From positions 558,001 to 622,000 of the forward strand of contig NZ_JAVIWL010000001.1 in the NCBI RefSeq assembly GCF_034314045.1: 64,000 bases of DNA. The letters run 5' to 3'. This document shows, in pieces, positions 44,381 through 52,767 of the stretch. Positions within the stretch are counted from its first letter, which is position 1, and the number at the start of each line of letters is the position of its first letter. Below the pieces are notes generated by a model, which worked only from the letters and a program-made list of their open reading frames with translations, made no database searches and was not told where the DNA came from. The DNA is from Glaciimonas sp. CA11.2 (lineage in GTDB: Bacteria > Pseudomonadota > Gammaproteobacteria > Burkholderiales > Burkholderiaceae_D). A program made the position numbers and the translations under genes.

Positions 44381-44689
44381 CTAAAATCGCCACTTTCTAC
44401 CCAGTTCTTCCAGCCCAGCTTTCTTCAAGTCTTCTGGCGACATGACTATTTCTAACTCCACATTGGCGTTAAAAGTCAGAAAGAATGGTTCAGCAATCAT
44501 AGGAATTTTTGAAGAGTCGTCGACATCGACGATTAACAGGGCAGATCGTTGCCCATGTTGCTCGGTGAAATAAACTGCTTCCGGTTTTAACTCTTCTAGA
44601 ATCTGGCCTATTTTCTGACCAGCAGATCCATCCCTGACAGAGTTACTAAATTCAGCATTAGGAAATTTGACATTCAGTAGCATTCGCAT
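44381..44689 (-). CDS. conserved hypothetical protein (DUF3303-like)
   Basis: About 102 residues. AGGAGG lies directly upstream of three candidate ATGs; I take the second. It contains MRMLLNVKFPNAEFSNSVRD, then LEELKPEAVYFTEQHGQRSA and a middle with LIVDVDDSSKIPMIAEPFFL. It has the size and pattern of small dimeric ferredoxin-like (ABM-fold) proteins annotated DUF3303. No metal or cofactor motif. Confidence 0.7.
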   Translation of the reverse strand: MRMLLNVKFPNAEFSNSVRDGSAGQKIGQILEELKPEAVYFTEQHGQRSALLIVDVDDSSKIPMIAEPFFLTFNANVELEIVMSPEDLKKAGLEELGRKWRF

Positions 44690-44760
44690 CATTACCTCCT
44701 GGATTGGTGTGTTTGTGCGGTCACTGGCTTTAATGCGTTTCTGTGAAGCGTATTTCCATT

Positions 44761-45072
44761 CTAGGATTTCTTGATTATTTCGCTAGTTGGCAATTCACTT
44801 ATTTTCACAACTTCTGAGAGTTGACCAGCTTGCCCAGAATGCTGCAATGCATTGACATTGTTAAGTGAAAAATGATTTCCATCTTCCCACCCGTCATCCG
44901 ATTGCCATACGTGAAAAAGCCCGCTAGATACTGCGGGCTTCTGAATTGGTGCTGGTATGTTTCCCGACCGCCAGCCCCGGTAGTGCGAATAAAACGCAGG
45001 CAAGGCTGCATAATAATTAGAAAGAATTACAGCGCCATGACATGAAGCAACGATTAGATGATTTTTATCCAA
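44761..45072 (-). CDS. possible small hypothetical protein
   Basis: 103 residues from a TTG without a good ribosome site (HLIVASCHGAVILSNYYAAL, then FYSHYRGWRSGNIPAPI). A terminator-like hairpin (44914-44940) lies inside the frame on the same strand, which argues against a full-length product. It could be the end of a decayed gene. Low certainty. Confidence 0.3.
   Translation of the reverse strand: MDKNHLIVASCHGAVILSNYYAALPAFYSHYRGWRSGNIPAPIQKPAVSSGLFHVWQSDDGWEDGNHFSLNNVNALQHSGQAGQLSEVVKISELPTSEIIKKS
44914..44940 (-). terminator. terminator-like hairpin
   Basis: On the minus strand AGCCCGC pairs with GCGGGCT and runs into TTTTTC. The stem matches the plus-strand terminator at 45554-45588 almost exactly. 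Confidence 0.5.
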
Positions 45073-45304
45073 GTATTCTGCGAAAAAAATCCCCGCTTCA
45101 GACTACCGTGTAGCCGATTAAGGCGCTACTTGCTAGCCATTTGATTCTTGCATTAGCGGTTTTTATTGCCTAAAATTTATTTCTTTAAAGCATTACCAGG
45201 CTGCAAAAGCCTTCATCCGCATCGCCTACAGAAAATTCATTGAAACCGCTTACCGCTTAGCTTGTCCAAACATTTAACGACAACATCTATTGGAGGTGAA
45301 TACT

Positions 45305-45505
45305 ATGCATCAACATGTTGATTGGAAGGAAGCACCGAAAAGTGCGCGTTGGTGGGCAATTGATGCCAATGGGTATGCTCACTGGTTCCTTGCTCCGCAT
45401 GTGGCTAGCTTTACTGATTTTTGGTTTGCGGAGGAAATACCGGCACCGACGTTCGGTTATCGGGATATTTGGCAAAAGAGTCTGACGGAGAGACCTCCGG
45501 AATAG
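45305..45505 (+). CDS. small hypothetical protein
   Basis: 66 residues from the ATG at 45305, seven bases after GGAGGTG; a TTG five codons earlier overlaps that site and is unlikely. Sequence MHQHVDWKEAPKSARWWAID, then HWFLAPHVASFTDFWFAEEI, is Trp/aromatic-rich and resembles small prophage-type proteins. A clear terminator follows 49 bases after the stop. Family unknown. Confidence 0.65.
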   Translation: MHQHVDWKEAPKSARWWAIDANGYAHWFLAPHVASFTDFWFAEEIPAPTFGYRDIWQKSLTERPPE

Positions 45506-45553
45506 GGATTTGCAACCTGCGAGATATTTGCTGAGATAGCATTGAGCGCTAAA

Positions 45554-45588
45554 AAGCCCGCTGTAAAGCGGGCTTGGTAAGTTTTTTA
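45554..45588 (+). terminator. Rho-independent terminator
   Basis: AAGCCCGCT (45554-45562) pairs with AGCGGGCTT (45567-45575), followed by GTTTTTTATT. Confidence 0.8.
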
Positions 45589-45785
45589 TTATCCTATACC
45601 ACTATACAACCGCGTACATCAACAAAACGCAAACGCCAACATAGCTGCATCCTCATCCAAAAATAGAAGGGCCGTAACTGACCAGAGCAACGCGTAAGCG
45701 GGCGCGCATCTGGCCATGAAGATTAGTCGCTTATTGAAGGACATTCTTTCTCACAATACATCACATTATTTTACTAATACACACA

Positions 45786-46094
45786 TTAAGTCCCTACCTT
45801 TGGCTTCTTGCTATCGCTGTCGTCAAGTCGATCAATCCGCCTCTCGGCAACGTCCGCCAGCATGTGCGATGACGTTAAGGCGAGGCGCAGCAAGCGTTCC
45901 GTGTCAAGAATTGTCAACGTTGGCGCATCAGATGTGCCTTTATCCGAGTTGCTCATATGGGCCAGATCAATGCATGTCTGCACCCCACGGCAGACATCTA
46001 CTGTGAGCGCATAAAATTGCGCCACCGGGTTATTTTTATGATGAGAAGGCAGCCATGTGAACGATTGATGAAATGCTTTGGACGGGTCGCTCAT
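45786..46094 (-). CDS. small paralogous protein, module copy 1 (DUF3077/DUF6124-like)
   Basis: 102 residues. The ATG overlaps the stop of the upstream small gene (ATGA). The central block is nearly identical to 53558-53899: KAFHQSFTWLPS, YALTVDVCRGVQTCIDLAH, then DAPTLTILDTERLLRLALTS and AERRIDRL. No signal or membrane segment. It has the size and build of the small multi-copy DUF proteins of Pseudomonas/Burkholderiales accessory DNA; the match to a named DUF is tentative. It lies at the end of a conserved folded leader. Function unknown. Confidence 0.75.
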   Translation of the reverse strand: MSDPSKAFHQSFTWLPSHHKNNPVAQFYALTVDVCRGVQTCIDLAHMSNSDKGTSDAPTLTILDTERLLRLALTSSHMLADVAERRIDRLDDSDSKKPKVGT

Positions 46095-46273
46095 GATTGT
46101 GTCATCCTAACGTCACGGGCGAAATTATCCAAATTTGCGGGTGAAAATCCAGCAACGGCATTAACAGAATGACCTGAATTTTTCGGCGTCTCGACTGTAC
46201 TGCTAAAAATAGCAACTGCATCACTTTCGCAGTTTCGTAGGTCGGATGCGATAGGTTTAACGATATTAAGCAA
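46091..46273 (-). CDS. leader-coupled small protein, module copy 1
   Basis: 60 residues if translation starts at the TTG at 46273 (AAAGGAAAG upstream), aligned with the ATG of copy 2: MLNIVKPIAS here and MLSNISPIRN there. The 3' ends also match (TQS and AQS before the stop), and both overlap the next gene by ATGA, so translation of this frame is probably needed to reach it. The frame also stays open into the leader, but no ribosome site supports that longer form. Confidence 0.5.
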   Translation of the reverse strand: MLNIVKPIASDLRNCESDAVAIFSSTVETPKNSGHSVNAVAGFSPANLDNFARDVRMTQS

Positions 46274-46308
46274 TGTCTTTCCTTTGTGTGTATTTTTCAT
46301 CCGCTTCC

Positions 46309-46521
46309 CGTTATCAAGCGGGTGGGCGGCAAAATGGCAGGGTTGATAAACTGGCACACAAAAGAAAACCAGCAAGTCCGCGGACTTCCCCGTCACCGCC
46401 GCCCATTGAGGCGAACGAAGACGACCGCACGAAAAAAAACGGCATTGCGCCGTTTGTGCGCTTTTGTGTATTCAGGTTATCAAGCCTGTTCCCTTTTTTA
46501 TTCGGGGACGAAAAGAGTATA
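46309..46521 (-). ncRNA. structured leader RNA (C4-antisense-like), copy 1
   Basis: A transcript on the minus strand would start near 46508. Conserved with copy 2 (54020-54224): the hairpin ACGGC..GCCGT (about 46439-46453); TGGGCGGC/GCCGCCCA (46323-46330 with 46398-46405) enclosing AAGTCCGCGGACTT; and a long complementary pair ACACAAAAG (46356-46364) with CTTTTGTGT (46461-46469), extended by GGTTGATAA/TTATCAA. The last pair crosses the GC-rich stem, so the two are alternatives or form a pseudoknot. Its sequence differs in copy 2 but still pairs. This resembles phage C4 antisense RNA, whose variable arms pair with a target in the same transcript. Confidence 0.5.
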
Positions 46522-46545
46522 GAGCATTGCAACGCGATTTGTAAA
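46516..46545 (-). promoter_or_regulatory. promoter of leader copy 1
   Basis: On the minus strand TTTACA (46545-46540), an 18-base spacer and TATACT (46521-46516). The block GCTCTATACTCTT is conserved before copy 2 (54224-54219). Confidence 0.6.
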
Positions 46546-46720
46546 ATCGAGCACCACATTTTTCTAAAGATCGTCGGCTGTGGACGCGTCAGGCAAGGAC
46601 AGGAAATACCACAGCATGAATGTAAAGTCCGGCTGAATTTTTATGAAGGGTATCGACCAATACCGTCAACACCCTTCTTGCATCTCTTACACTATGCTGT
46701 ATCTTGACCGCACACCTGCA

Positions 46721-47665
46721 TCAGGGAACGTCGAACATATTTCCTGCCGCGCTATGCGGACTCAACGATTGAGATGGGTACGAAGGTGTGCCATCGGACG
46801 GCACCTTCCGCCCGAGAAACGCGATGACTTCCGTACCGAAAACGTCGTTGCGATCACCAGCCACCATATGCCCTGCCGAGGTCACGTTCACATATTCACT
46901 ATGCGGACAAAGCCGTAGAAAATCCTGCGCGCCCTCTTCGGTCAACACGTCCGACAAGCCGCCGCGCACCAGCAATGTCGGCAACCGAAGCCGACGTGCG
47001 CACTCTGTCAGCCGAATTTCGCGGGCGACAAAATCGTGCCGTTGCGGCCGAAACCGCGGGTCCCAATGCCAGCGATATTTGCTATCGCTGCCGAGTCGTA
47101 CATTTTTGGCCAATCCATCGAGATTTTTTGGGGCCTCACGATGCGGCTGATAACTCGCAATCGCGTCGGCGACTTCTTGCAGGGAGTCGAATCCATCCGG
47201 CTTTAGGCTCATGAACGCCTGAATTTTGTCGATACCTTCGGTCTCGACACGCGGCGCGATATCCACCAATACCAGGGCCGTGGCATTGACATGTTCTTCA
47301 CCAATCGCCACCAGGCTGGTTCCACCGCCCATTGATGCACCGACCAATACCGGCCGCCCTTTGCCCAGCGCGGCGATGACACACTTCAGATCCTCGACCA
47401 TGACATCCTGACCGTATAATCCGTCCGGTGCCCACTCCGAATCACCGTGACCACGTGCATCAAAAGCCACCGCGTGATAACCCGCCGCGCCCAGTAGGCG
47501 ACCAGTGCGCTTCCATGCGTGACGGGTCTGTCCGCCGCCATGTTGCAAGATCACCAAATGACCGCTGGGATCGCCCCATGAATCGCCTGCAATCTTCACG
47601 CCGCCAGCACCCTCCCACACATGCATAGGATCAATGGTTCCTGCTAGTCTTTTACCTGCGCTCAT
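46721..47665 (-). CDS. alpha/beta hydrolase
   Basis: 314 residues, ATG preceded by AAGGAATC. Fold signatures: oxyanion LQHGGGQTRHAW, AFDARGHGDSEWAP, nucleophile Ser in VGASMGGGTS (about S117), acid in RGGLSDVLTEE and catalytic His in TSAGHMVAGDRND. It resembles peroxidase/epoxide-hydrolase/ester-hydrolase members of the AB hydrolase superfamily; the substrate is not evident. Cytoplasmic (no signal). Divergent from the LysR gene, with a 381-base gap. Confidence 0.92.
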   Translation of the reverse strand: MSAGKRLAGTIDPMHVWEGAGGVKIAGDSWGDPSGHLVILQHGGGQTRHAWKRTGRLLGAAGYHAVAFDARGHGDSEWAPDGLYGQDVMVEDLKCVIAALGKGRPVLVGASMGGGTSLVAIGEEHVNATALVLVDIAPRVETEGIDKIQAFMSLKPDGFDSLQEVADAIASYQPHREAPKNLDGLAKNVRLGSDSKYRWHWDPRFRPQRHDFVAREIRLTECARRLRLPTLLVRGGLSDVLTEEGAQDFLRLCPHSEYVNVTSAGHMVAGDRNDVFGTEVIAFLGRKVPSDGTPSYPSQSLSPHSAAGNMFDVP

Positions 47666-48046
47666 TAGATGATTCCTTTTGTTTAGTCGTATTTCTATTA
47701 TTTGTAATGCGTGCAGAGCTTACGAATATGTGGTTAGCGCGATACCACGCTAATGCAACCGATGTCAGCGACGAAGATCATTCGGCAAGCCTCATCATGT
47801 CGGAAAATATGGGTGTTGATGGTTCAAACCTTATTATAAGGCCGCATCAGATTCGAGGGGTTCGCCCAGTCTGTCGATGACAATCACGTCGTTAAGCGAA
47901 TTATTGACAAGCAAGAATGATGTCGTCTAGAGTAAGGAAAAAATTTATAACCTCCATGCGATCCAAACACCCTCTTCAAGCCTTTGGGCCAAATATGCAG
48001 TTGCGTCGTCTTCACCACATCTGACCTACACATCTGACCTACACAT
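47666..48046. promoter_or_regulatory. divergent intergenic region (hydrolase / LysR)
   Basis: No gene. Just before the LysR start the 14-base unit CATCTGACCTACAC occurs twice in tandem (about 48017-48044, ending at the start codon region). The LysR gene has no good Shine-Dalgarno sequence, so this repeat may matter for its expression. Confidence 0.4.
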
Positions 48047-48934
48047 ATGAAACGCCATATTGACGCTTATAGTCTTCAACTGCTGGTAACTGCCGCTCAG
48101 GAAGGATCGATCACGCGTGCTGCAGCCAAGGAGCATATCGCGCCCTCCGCACTGAGTCGACGCATAGCTGATCTTGAAGAGGCAATTGGTGCGCCGCTGC
48201 TGGTGCGCTCGCCACGCGGCATAACCTTGACCGAGGCGGGACACCTGACAACCGCGCTGGCGACCAGAATTGAGGGTGATCTGGAAGCATTGGTGCGTCA
48301 AATACAGGCACTAAGCGGCGAGATCGCCGGCACTGTCAGATTGTTTGCCAATCCGTCGTCGGTAGTGGGCTTTTTGCCCGAACGACTCAAGCGTTTTGCT
48401 GCGCAATATCCGCATGTGGACGTGGCATTAAGTGAGGGCAGCAGTATGGAAATCGTGCGCGCCTGCCTGGACGACCGCGCTGATCTGGGGATCGGCGTCA
48501 ATATTCAGATACCGGCAGGCATCGAGTCGTGGCACTTTGCGGACGATCCGCTGCTGGTGGTATTACCTGCCGGTCACGTACTGGCAAAGAAGAAGAGCCT
48601 GCGTTTCGCCGAAGTATTGGCGTATCCGTTAATTTCGATCCATATCGGTGGCACGCTGGATTTATTATTGCATGAGCGCGCCGCGGCTGCATCGAGAACG
48701 CCAAAATTTGCGGTGTCTGTCAGCAGTTTTGATGCTGCTTGCCGGATGGTCGAGGCTGGGCTTGGCATTACCGTGCTACCCGAAAGTGCGGCATCTGCAT
48801 ACGCGGGTGCGAATCGCTTCGTGCGCCGTTTACTGGACGAGCCTTGGGCTGGGCGCGAATTACGACTCTTCGCCTTGCGTAAAACACCACGTCCGCGCGT
48901 GGTCGATGCTTTGATCGACGTGTTGCAGGGCTAG
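48047..48934 (+). CDS. LysR-family transcription regulator
   Basis: 295 residues. N-terminal HTH: YSLQLLVTAAQEGSITRAA, then HIAPSALSRRIADLEEAIG and PLLVRSPRGITLTEAG. The substrate-binding domain follows (FLPERLKRFAAQYPHVDVAL; MVEAGLGITVLPESA). It lies directly upstream of the aconitase-fold/MFS/GST genes on the same strand and probably controls them in response to an organic acid. The translation signal is weak. Confidence 0.94.
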   Translation: MKRHIDAYSLQLLVTAAQEGSITRAAAKEHIAPSALSRRIADLEEAIGAPLLVRSPRGITLTEAGHLTTALATRIEGDLEALVRQIQALSGEIAGTVRLFANPSSVVGFLPERLKRFAAQYPHVDVALSEGSSMEIVRACLDDRADLGIGVNIQIPAGIESWHFADDPLLVVLPAGHVLAKKKSLRFAEVLAYPLISIHIGGTLDLLLHERAAAASRTPKFAVSVSSFDAACRMVEAGLGITVLPESAASAYAGANRFVRRLLDEPWAGRELRLFALRKTPRPRVVDALIDVLQG

Positions 48935-49075
48935 GCCAAGGTTGTAAGAGTGAGAGAAAATCGAACCTGGAATGGTCGCCTCCCGGGGGCATCGTCGCCC
49001 GCGATGCCCCCCTTGCTGACAAAGCACTTCCTCTAAAAGTGTTTGTAACCGTAAATTGCGTCTCAGGAGACTGAC

Positions 49076-51046
49076 ATGACACAACTTACGCTCACAGGGC
49101 GAATCCTTTTTCTTAGCACTGACCCGACTATTATTACAGCGCAACTTGCTGGGAGCGACCTGGTGTTGTCGCAAGCAGGAAAGCTACGCGATGATATTTC
49201 TACCGATGAAATCACGCCGATGCCAGTGCTGGTGCATTACGACGAGAAGCTCGCCGCCTATCCTTATGTGGGCCTGAAAGTCGGCGATAGTTTGCCGATT
49301 GGCCGCAACGCGGTGCGCTCAGCGGACTTCAGCGTGACCGTTGCGGGCAAAAACTATGGCAAGGGCTCATCCCGCGAGCACAGCCCGGTGGCGGAGCGCG
49401 CTGCGGGAATTCAACTGGTGATCGCCGAAAGTTTTGCGCGTATTTATCGTCAGAATGCGGACAACGTCGGTTTATTCACATCCACCGATTTTTCTCTGAT
49501 TGAACGCATTCAGCGCGGCGAATCGATTGACATCGCAGAAATTGTCGGCTCGCGGGATACGCTGGCGGCGGCGATCCTGCGTTGCGGCGGCTTATTGCGC
49601 TATGGGCAACAGCGCATGCGGTCGGTATCGGCCCTCGCACCGTCACTCGACAGTCACCAGCCCAAAACGCTTTTTGAAAAAATTTTGGCACGTCATGCGA
49701 TCAAGACCGATGACGTGGATGGCGCATTGCAGCACGGCAGCGGCGCATTCGTACGGGCCGACTGGCGCTTCATCGTCGATTATTACACCGGTATGTGTGC
49801 GCACATGCTGCATTCAAGCTTTGGCACGCCGCTAGTCTTGCATCAGCCTGAGGCCATCGTCACCTTCGAAGATCATCTGTCCTACGCCGAGCGCAGCCCG
49901 ATGCATGCAACCAACGGTTTGTTACCGGATTTGCGTGGTCTGTCGATTGCTCACCGCACTTTTGTAAAAGATTACGGCTTGCGCTCGCATGGTCATTTGC
50001 GAGATGACTGGGCGCATGGCGCTGAGGGTATCTCGCATCCGATCATGACAGAGACTTACGCGCTGCCGGGCCAAGTGCTGGTCGGCACCGATTCTCATAC
50101 GCCGCATAGTGGGTCACTCGGCTGTGTGGCTTTTGGCGTCGGCACCACCGATATGGCTAACGCATTTGTGACCGGCGCCGTGCGCATCACGGTTCCGCAG
50201 GTGATGCGCGTTGAATTGACCGGCCCCATCCCGGCCGGTGTGACGGCAAAAGATATCGTGCTGTATCTGCTTGCGCATCAGGACATCAAGGCCGGTGTTG
50301 GCGCTGGACGGGTATTTGAATTTGGTGGATCGGCAGTCACGCTGATGAGTACGGACGAACGCGCAACCCTGACCAATATGACCGCCGAGTTAGGGGGATT
50401 TACAGGAATCGTCGCACCCGACGCCGAAACGGTGCGCTTTTTGCGAGAGCGACGAGACGTAGAATTTATCATCGAACCGTGGATGTGCAGCGATCCTGGC
50501 GCTAACTATGCTCACGTGATCACAGTTAACTGCGCCAAACTCACGCCAATGGTCGCGCTTCCCGGTGACCCGGGAAACGGCATTCCTTTGCACCAGTTAT
50601 CGGATCGGGTGGAGGTCGATATCGCCTACGGCGGCTCCTGTACGGCAGGCAAACGCGAGGACTTTGATCATTATCATGCCGTATTGTCGTGGGCTGCAAA
50701 ACATGATCTGCGTGTGGCTGACGGCGTCAAACTCTATCTGCAGTTCGGCACAATTGCAGTGCGCGACTACTGCATGGCGCAAGGTTATATGGCGGCCTTT
50801 GAAGCGGTCGGTGCGGAGATTCTGCAACCGTCATGCGGTTCCTGTGCGAATTGTGGGCCGGGCGCATCAACGGCATCCGATCAAATTACGGTGAGTGCGA
50901 TCAATCGCAATTTTCCCGGACGATCAGGTCCCGGACAGGTGTGGCTGGCCAGTCCGCCCACTGTGGTTGCCAGCGCTATCGCCGGTGAACTGATCTCGTT
51001 CGAAGAACTTTGTCAGCGTTACACACATCAGACAGCGTCAGCATGA
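49076..51046 (+). CDS. aconitase-superfamily hydratase, swivel domain fused N-terminally
   Basis: 656 residues; AGGAG precedes the ATG. Residues 1-165 are a LeuD-like swivel domain (DDISTDEITPMPVLVH, GKNYGKGSSREHSPVAERA). Residues 200-650 are the LeuC-like catalytic part with VGTDSHTPHSGSLGCVAFGV, GGSCTAGKREDFDHY and the cluster ligands in SCGSCANCGPG. All three 4Fe-4S Cys seem present. In leucine synthesis the two parts are separate chains; here they are fused with the small domain first. It sits with LysR, a stump of a dehydrogenase, MFS and GST, so it is probably catabolic (methyl- or hydroxy-dicarboxylate isomerisation) rather than LeuCD. Confidence 0.9.
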   Translation: MTQLTLTGRILFLSTDPTIITAQLAGSDLVLSQAGKLRDDISTDEITPMPVLVHYDEKLAAYPYVGLKVGDSLPIGRNAVRSADFSVTVAGKNYGKGSSREHSPVAERAAGIQLVIAESFARIYRQNADNVGLFTSTDFSLIERIQRGESIDIAEIVGSRDTLAAAILRCGGLLRYGQQRMRSVSALAPSLDSHQPKTLFEKILARHAIKTDDVDGALQHGSGAFVRADWRFIVDYYTGMCAHMLHSSFGTPLVLHQPEAIVTFEDHLSYAERSPMHATNGLLPDLRGLSIAHRTFVKDYGLRSHGHLRDDWAHGAEGISHPIMTETYALPGQVLVGTDSHTPHSGSLGCVAFGVGTTDMANAFVTGAVRITVPQVMRVELTGPIPAGVTAKDIVLYLLAHQDIKAGVGAGRVFEFGGSAVTLMSTDERATLTNMTAELGGFTGIVAPDAETVRFLRERRDVEFIIEPWMCSDPGANYAHVITVNCAKLTPMVALPGDPGNGIPLHQLSDRVEVDIAYGGSCTAGKREDFDHYHAVLSWAAKHDLRVADGVKLYLQFGTIAVRDYCMAQGYMAAFEAVGAEILQPSCGSCANCGPGASTASDQITVSAINRNFPGRSGPGQVWLASPPTVVASAIAGELISFEELCQRYTHQTASA

Positions 51047-51047
51047 C

Positions 51048-51137
51048 ATGATGAAAATTGCACTTTTTCTGGGCGATGGAATCGGCCCCGAGAGGGGGGA
51101 GGCAATCGCGCAAGCGGTTCATGACACCCAACCTTAG
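51048..51137 (+). pseudogene. stump of isopropylmalate/isocitrate-type dehydrogenase
   Basis: Starts one base after the hydratase stop. Reads MKIALFLGDGIGPERGEAIA and continues QAVHDTQP before a stop at 51135. GDGIGPE is the hallmark start of the decarboxylating dehydrogenase family. Only the first ~28 codons remain; the other ~320 codons expected are absent. A one-codon disturbance (RGE for E-I/V-x) lies at the break. The pathway's second enzyme has thus been lost here. Confidence 0.85.
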
Positions 51138-51258
51138 CTATTGAATATTGACTGTAGACGTTAGCTGTATCGACAGGATTTAAGCGCAAAAGTTTGCCGT
51201 GTTGCTGCGGTAGTGTTGTGTAAATCCTGATCAAATTAAAAATAGATGGAGACAAGAC
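51138..51258 (+). other. spacer after the dehydrogenase stump
   Basis: Noncoding, with the GGAGACAAGAC ribosome site of the transporter. No terminator seen. Confidence 0.35.
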
Positions 51259-52707
51259 ATGGCCTATTCACCCCCTTTTTCTTCCGCGTCGCTAGCGACT
51301 GTAGAGGTTGCACACTTAACCGCGCCAACGGTGCCACTCGACAGCGGCAGTATTTCCGCCAGACTTGATCGTCTCCCCGCTTCGCGAACAGTATGGAAAC
51401 TCATCGTGCTGTTGAGCCTTGGCTTCTTTTTTGAAATTTACGATTTGTTGTTTACCGGATATATTGCACCAGGTCTGGTCAAAAGTGGGATTCTCACGGC
51501 TACCACGGCCGGGTTGTTCGGTACTTCCGGTGTCGCCAGTTTTATTGCTTCGCTATTTTCCGGACTATTTGTCGGCACGATAGCTTGCGGCTTTCTGGCA
51601 GATCGTTTTGGACGTAGAGCCATTTTTACCTACGCCTTGCTGTGGTACGCAATCGCCAATACAATCATGGTGTTCCAAACGACGGCATTAGGCCTCAACA
51701 GCTGGCGCTTTGTATCAGGCCTTGGGATCGGCGTCGAACTGATCACCATCGGTACCTATTTATCTGAACTGGCCCCAAAACACTTGCGCGGACGAGCCTT
51801 CGCGGTATGTCAGGCAACCGGCTTCGCAGCGGTTCCCGTAGTGGCTTTCTTATCGTATCTGCTCGTACCAAACGCGCCTTTCGGCGTGGCTGGCTGGCGC
51901 TGGGTCGTGTTACTGGGCGGTTTTGGCGCAGTGTTGGTGTGGTGGATCCGTCGCAACGTGCCAGAAAGTCCACGCTGGTTGGCAAGCAAAGGTCGCCTGA
52001 AAGAAGCAGACGAGATCCTGCGTGCGCTAGAACTCAAAGTACAAACAGAAACTGGCAAACCGTTGCCTGCGCCCGGCCCGTCGGAACCAATCGCCGTTGT
52101 GGGCCGCTTTGTTGACATGTGGAAACCGCCTTACCGCAAGCGTTCCATTATGCTGATTATTTTTCACATCTTCCAGACCATCGGTTTTTTTGGCTTTGCC
52201 AACTGGGTACCAACCTTGCTGGTCAAACAGGGTATCACCGTCACCTCCAGTCTTCTTTACACAACGCTGATCGGTTTGGCAGCACCTATCGGTCCGTTAA
52301 TTGGCTATTGGATTGCCGATCGTTTCGAACGTAAACATGTGATCGTCGTGATGGCGGGTGTCAATGTCGTGTGCGGACTGATTTTTAGCCAAGTCAGCGC
52401 ACCGGCGATGATCGTGGCACTGGGCATCTCTCTCACGCTGGCGGGCAATATTATTTCTTTCACTTATCACACCTATCAGCAGGAACTCTATCCAACCGGC
52501 ATCAGAGCGCGCGCGGTTGGTTTCGTCTATTCATGGAGCAGACTGTCGGCCGTGTTGAGTTCTTTTGTCATTGCCCATATTCTTGGGCGATTCGGGGTCG
52601 AGGGCGTATTCATCTTCATCGCCGGTGCGATGCTGATCGTGATGATCACCATCGGTGTGATGGGACCGCGCACCCGGGGCAAATCGCTCGAAAGCATTTC
52701 GCATTGA
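51259..52707 (+). CDS. MFS transporter (metabolite:H+ symporter type)
   Basis: 482 residues with about 12 membrane helices. The N-terminal tail is cytoplasmic. Motif A-like loops: GFLADRFGRRAIFTYALLWY after helix 2 and WIADRFERKHVIVVMAGVNV after helix 8. Also GLGIGVELITIGTYLSELAP and RRNVPESPRWLASKGRLKEA, typical of sugar/aromatic-acid/dicarboxylate carriers. It likely imports the organic acid metabolised by the neighbouring hydratase. A good GGAG site precedes the ATG. Confidence 0.94.
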   Translation: MAYSPPFSSASLATVEVAHLTAPTVPLDSGSISARLDRLPASRTVWKLIVLLSLGFFFEIYDLLFTGYIAPGLVKSGILTATTAGLFGTSGVASFIASLFSGLFVGTIACGFLADRFGRRAIFTYALLWYAIANTIMVFQTTALGLNSWRFVSGLGIGVELITIGTYLSELAPKHLRGRAFAVCQATGFAAVPVVAFLSYLLVPNAPFGVAGWRWVVLLGGFGAVLVWWIRRNVPESPRWLASKGRLKEADEILRALELKVQTETGKPLPAPGPSEPIAVVGRFVDMWKPPYRKRSIMLIIFHIFQTIGFFGFANWVPTLLVKQGITVTSSLLYTTLIGLAAPIGPLIGYWIADRFERKHVIVVMAGVNVVCGLIFSQVSAPAMIVALGISLTLAGNIISFTYHTYQQELYPTGIRARAVGFVYSWSRLSAVLSSFVIAHILGRFGVEGVFIFIAGAMLIVMITIGVMGPRTRGKSLESISH

Positions 52708-52767
52708 AAATGATAGACTCCATCGCAAAGCCCGATATCAGCGGCTACAACTTTGGAGCAATGAATC

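Noticed and set aside
46273..46707. Plus-strand frame across leader copy 1
   Set aside because: It crosses the conserved inverted pairings, has no ribosome site, and has no counterpart in copy 2.
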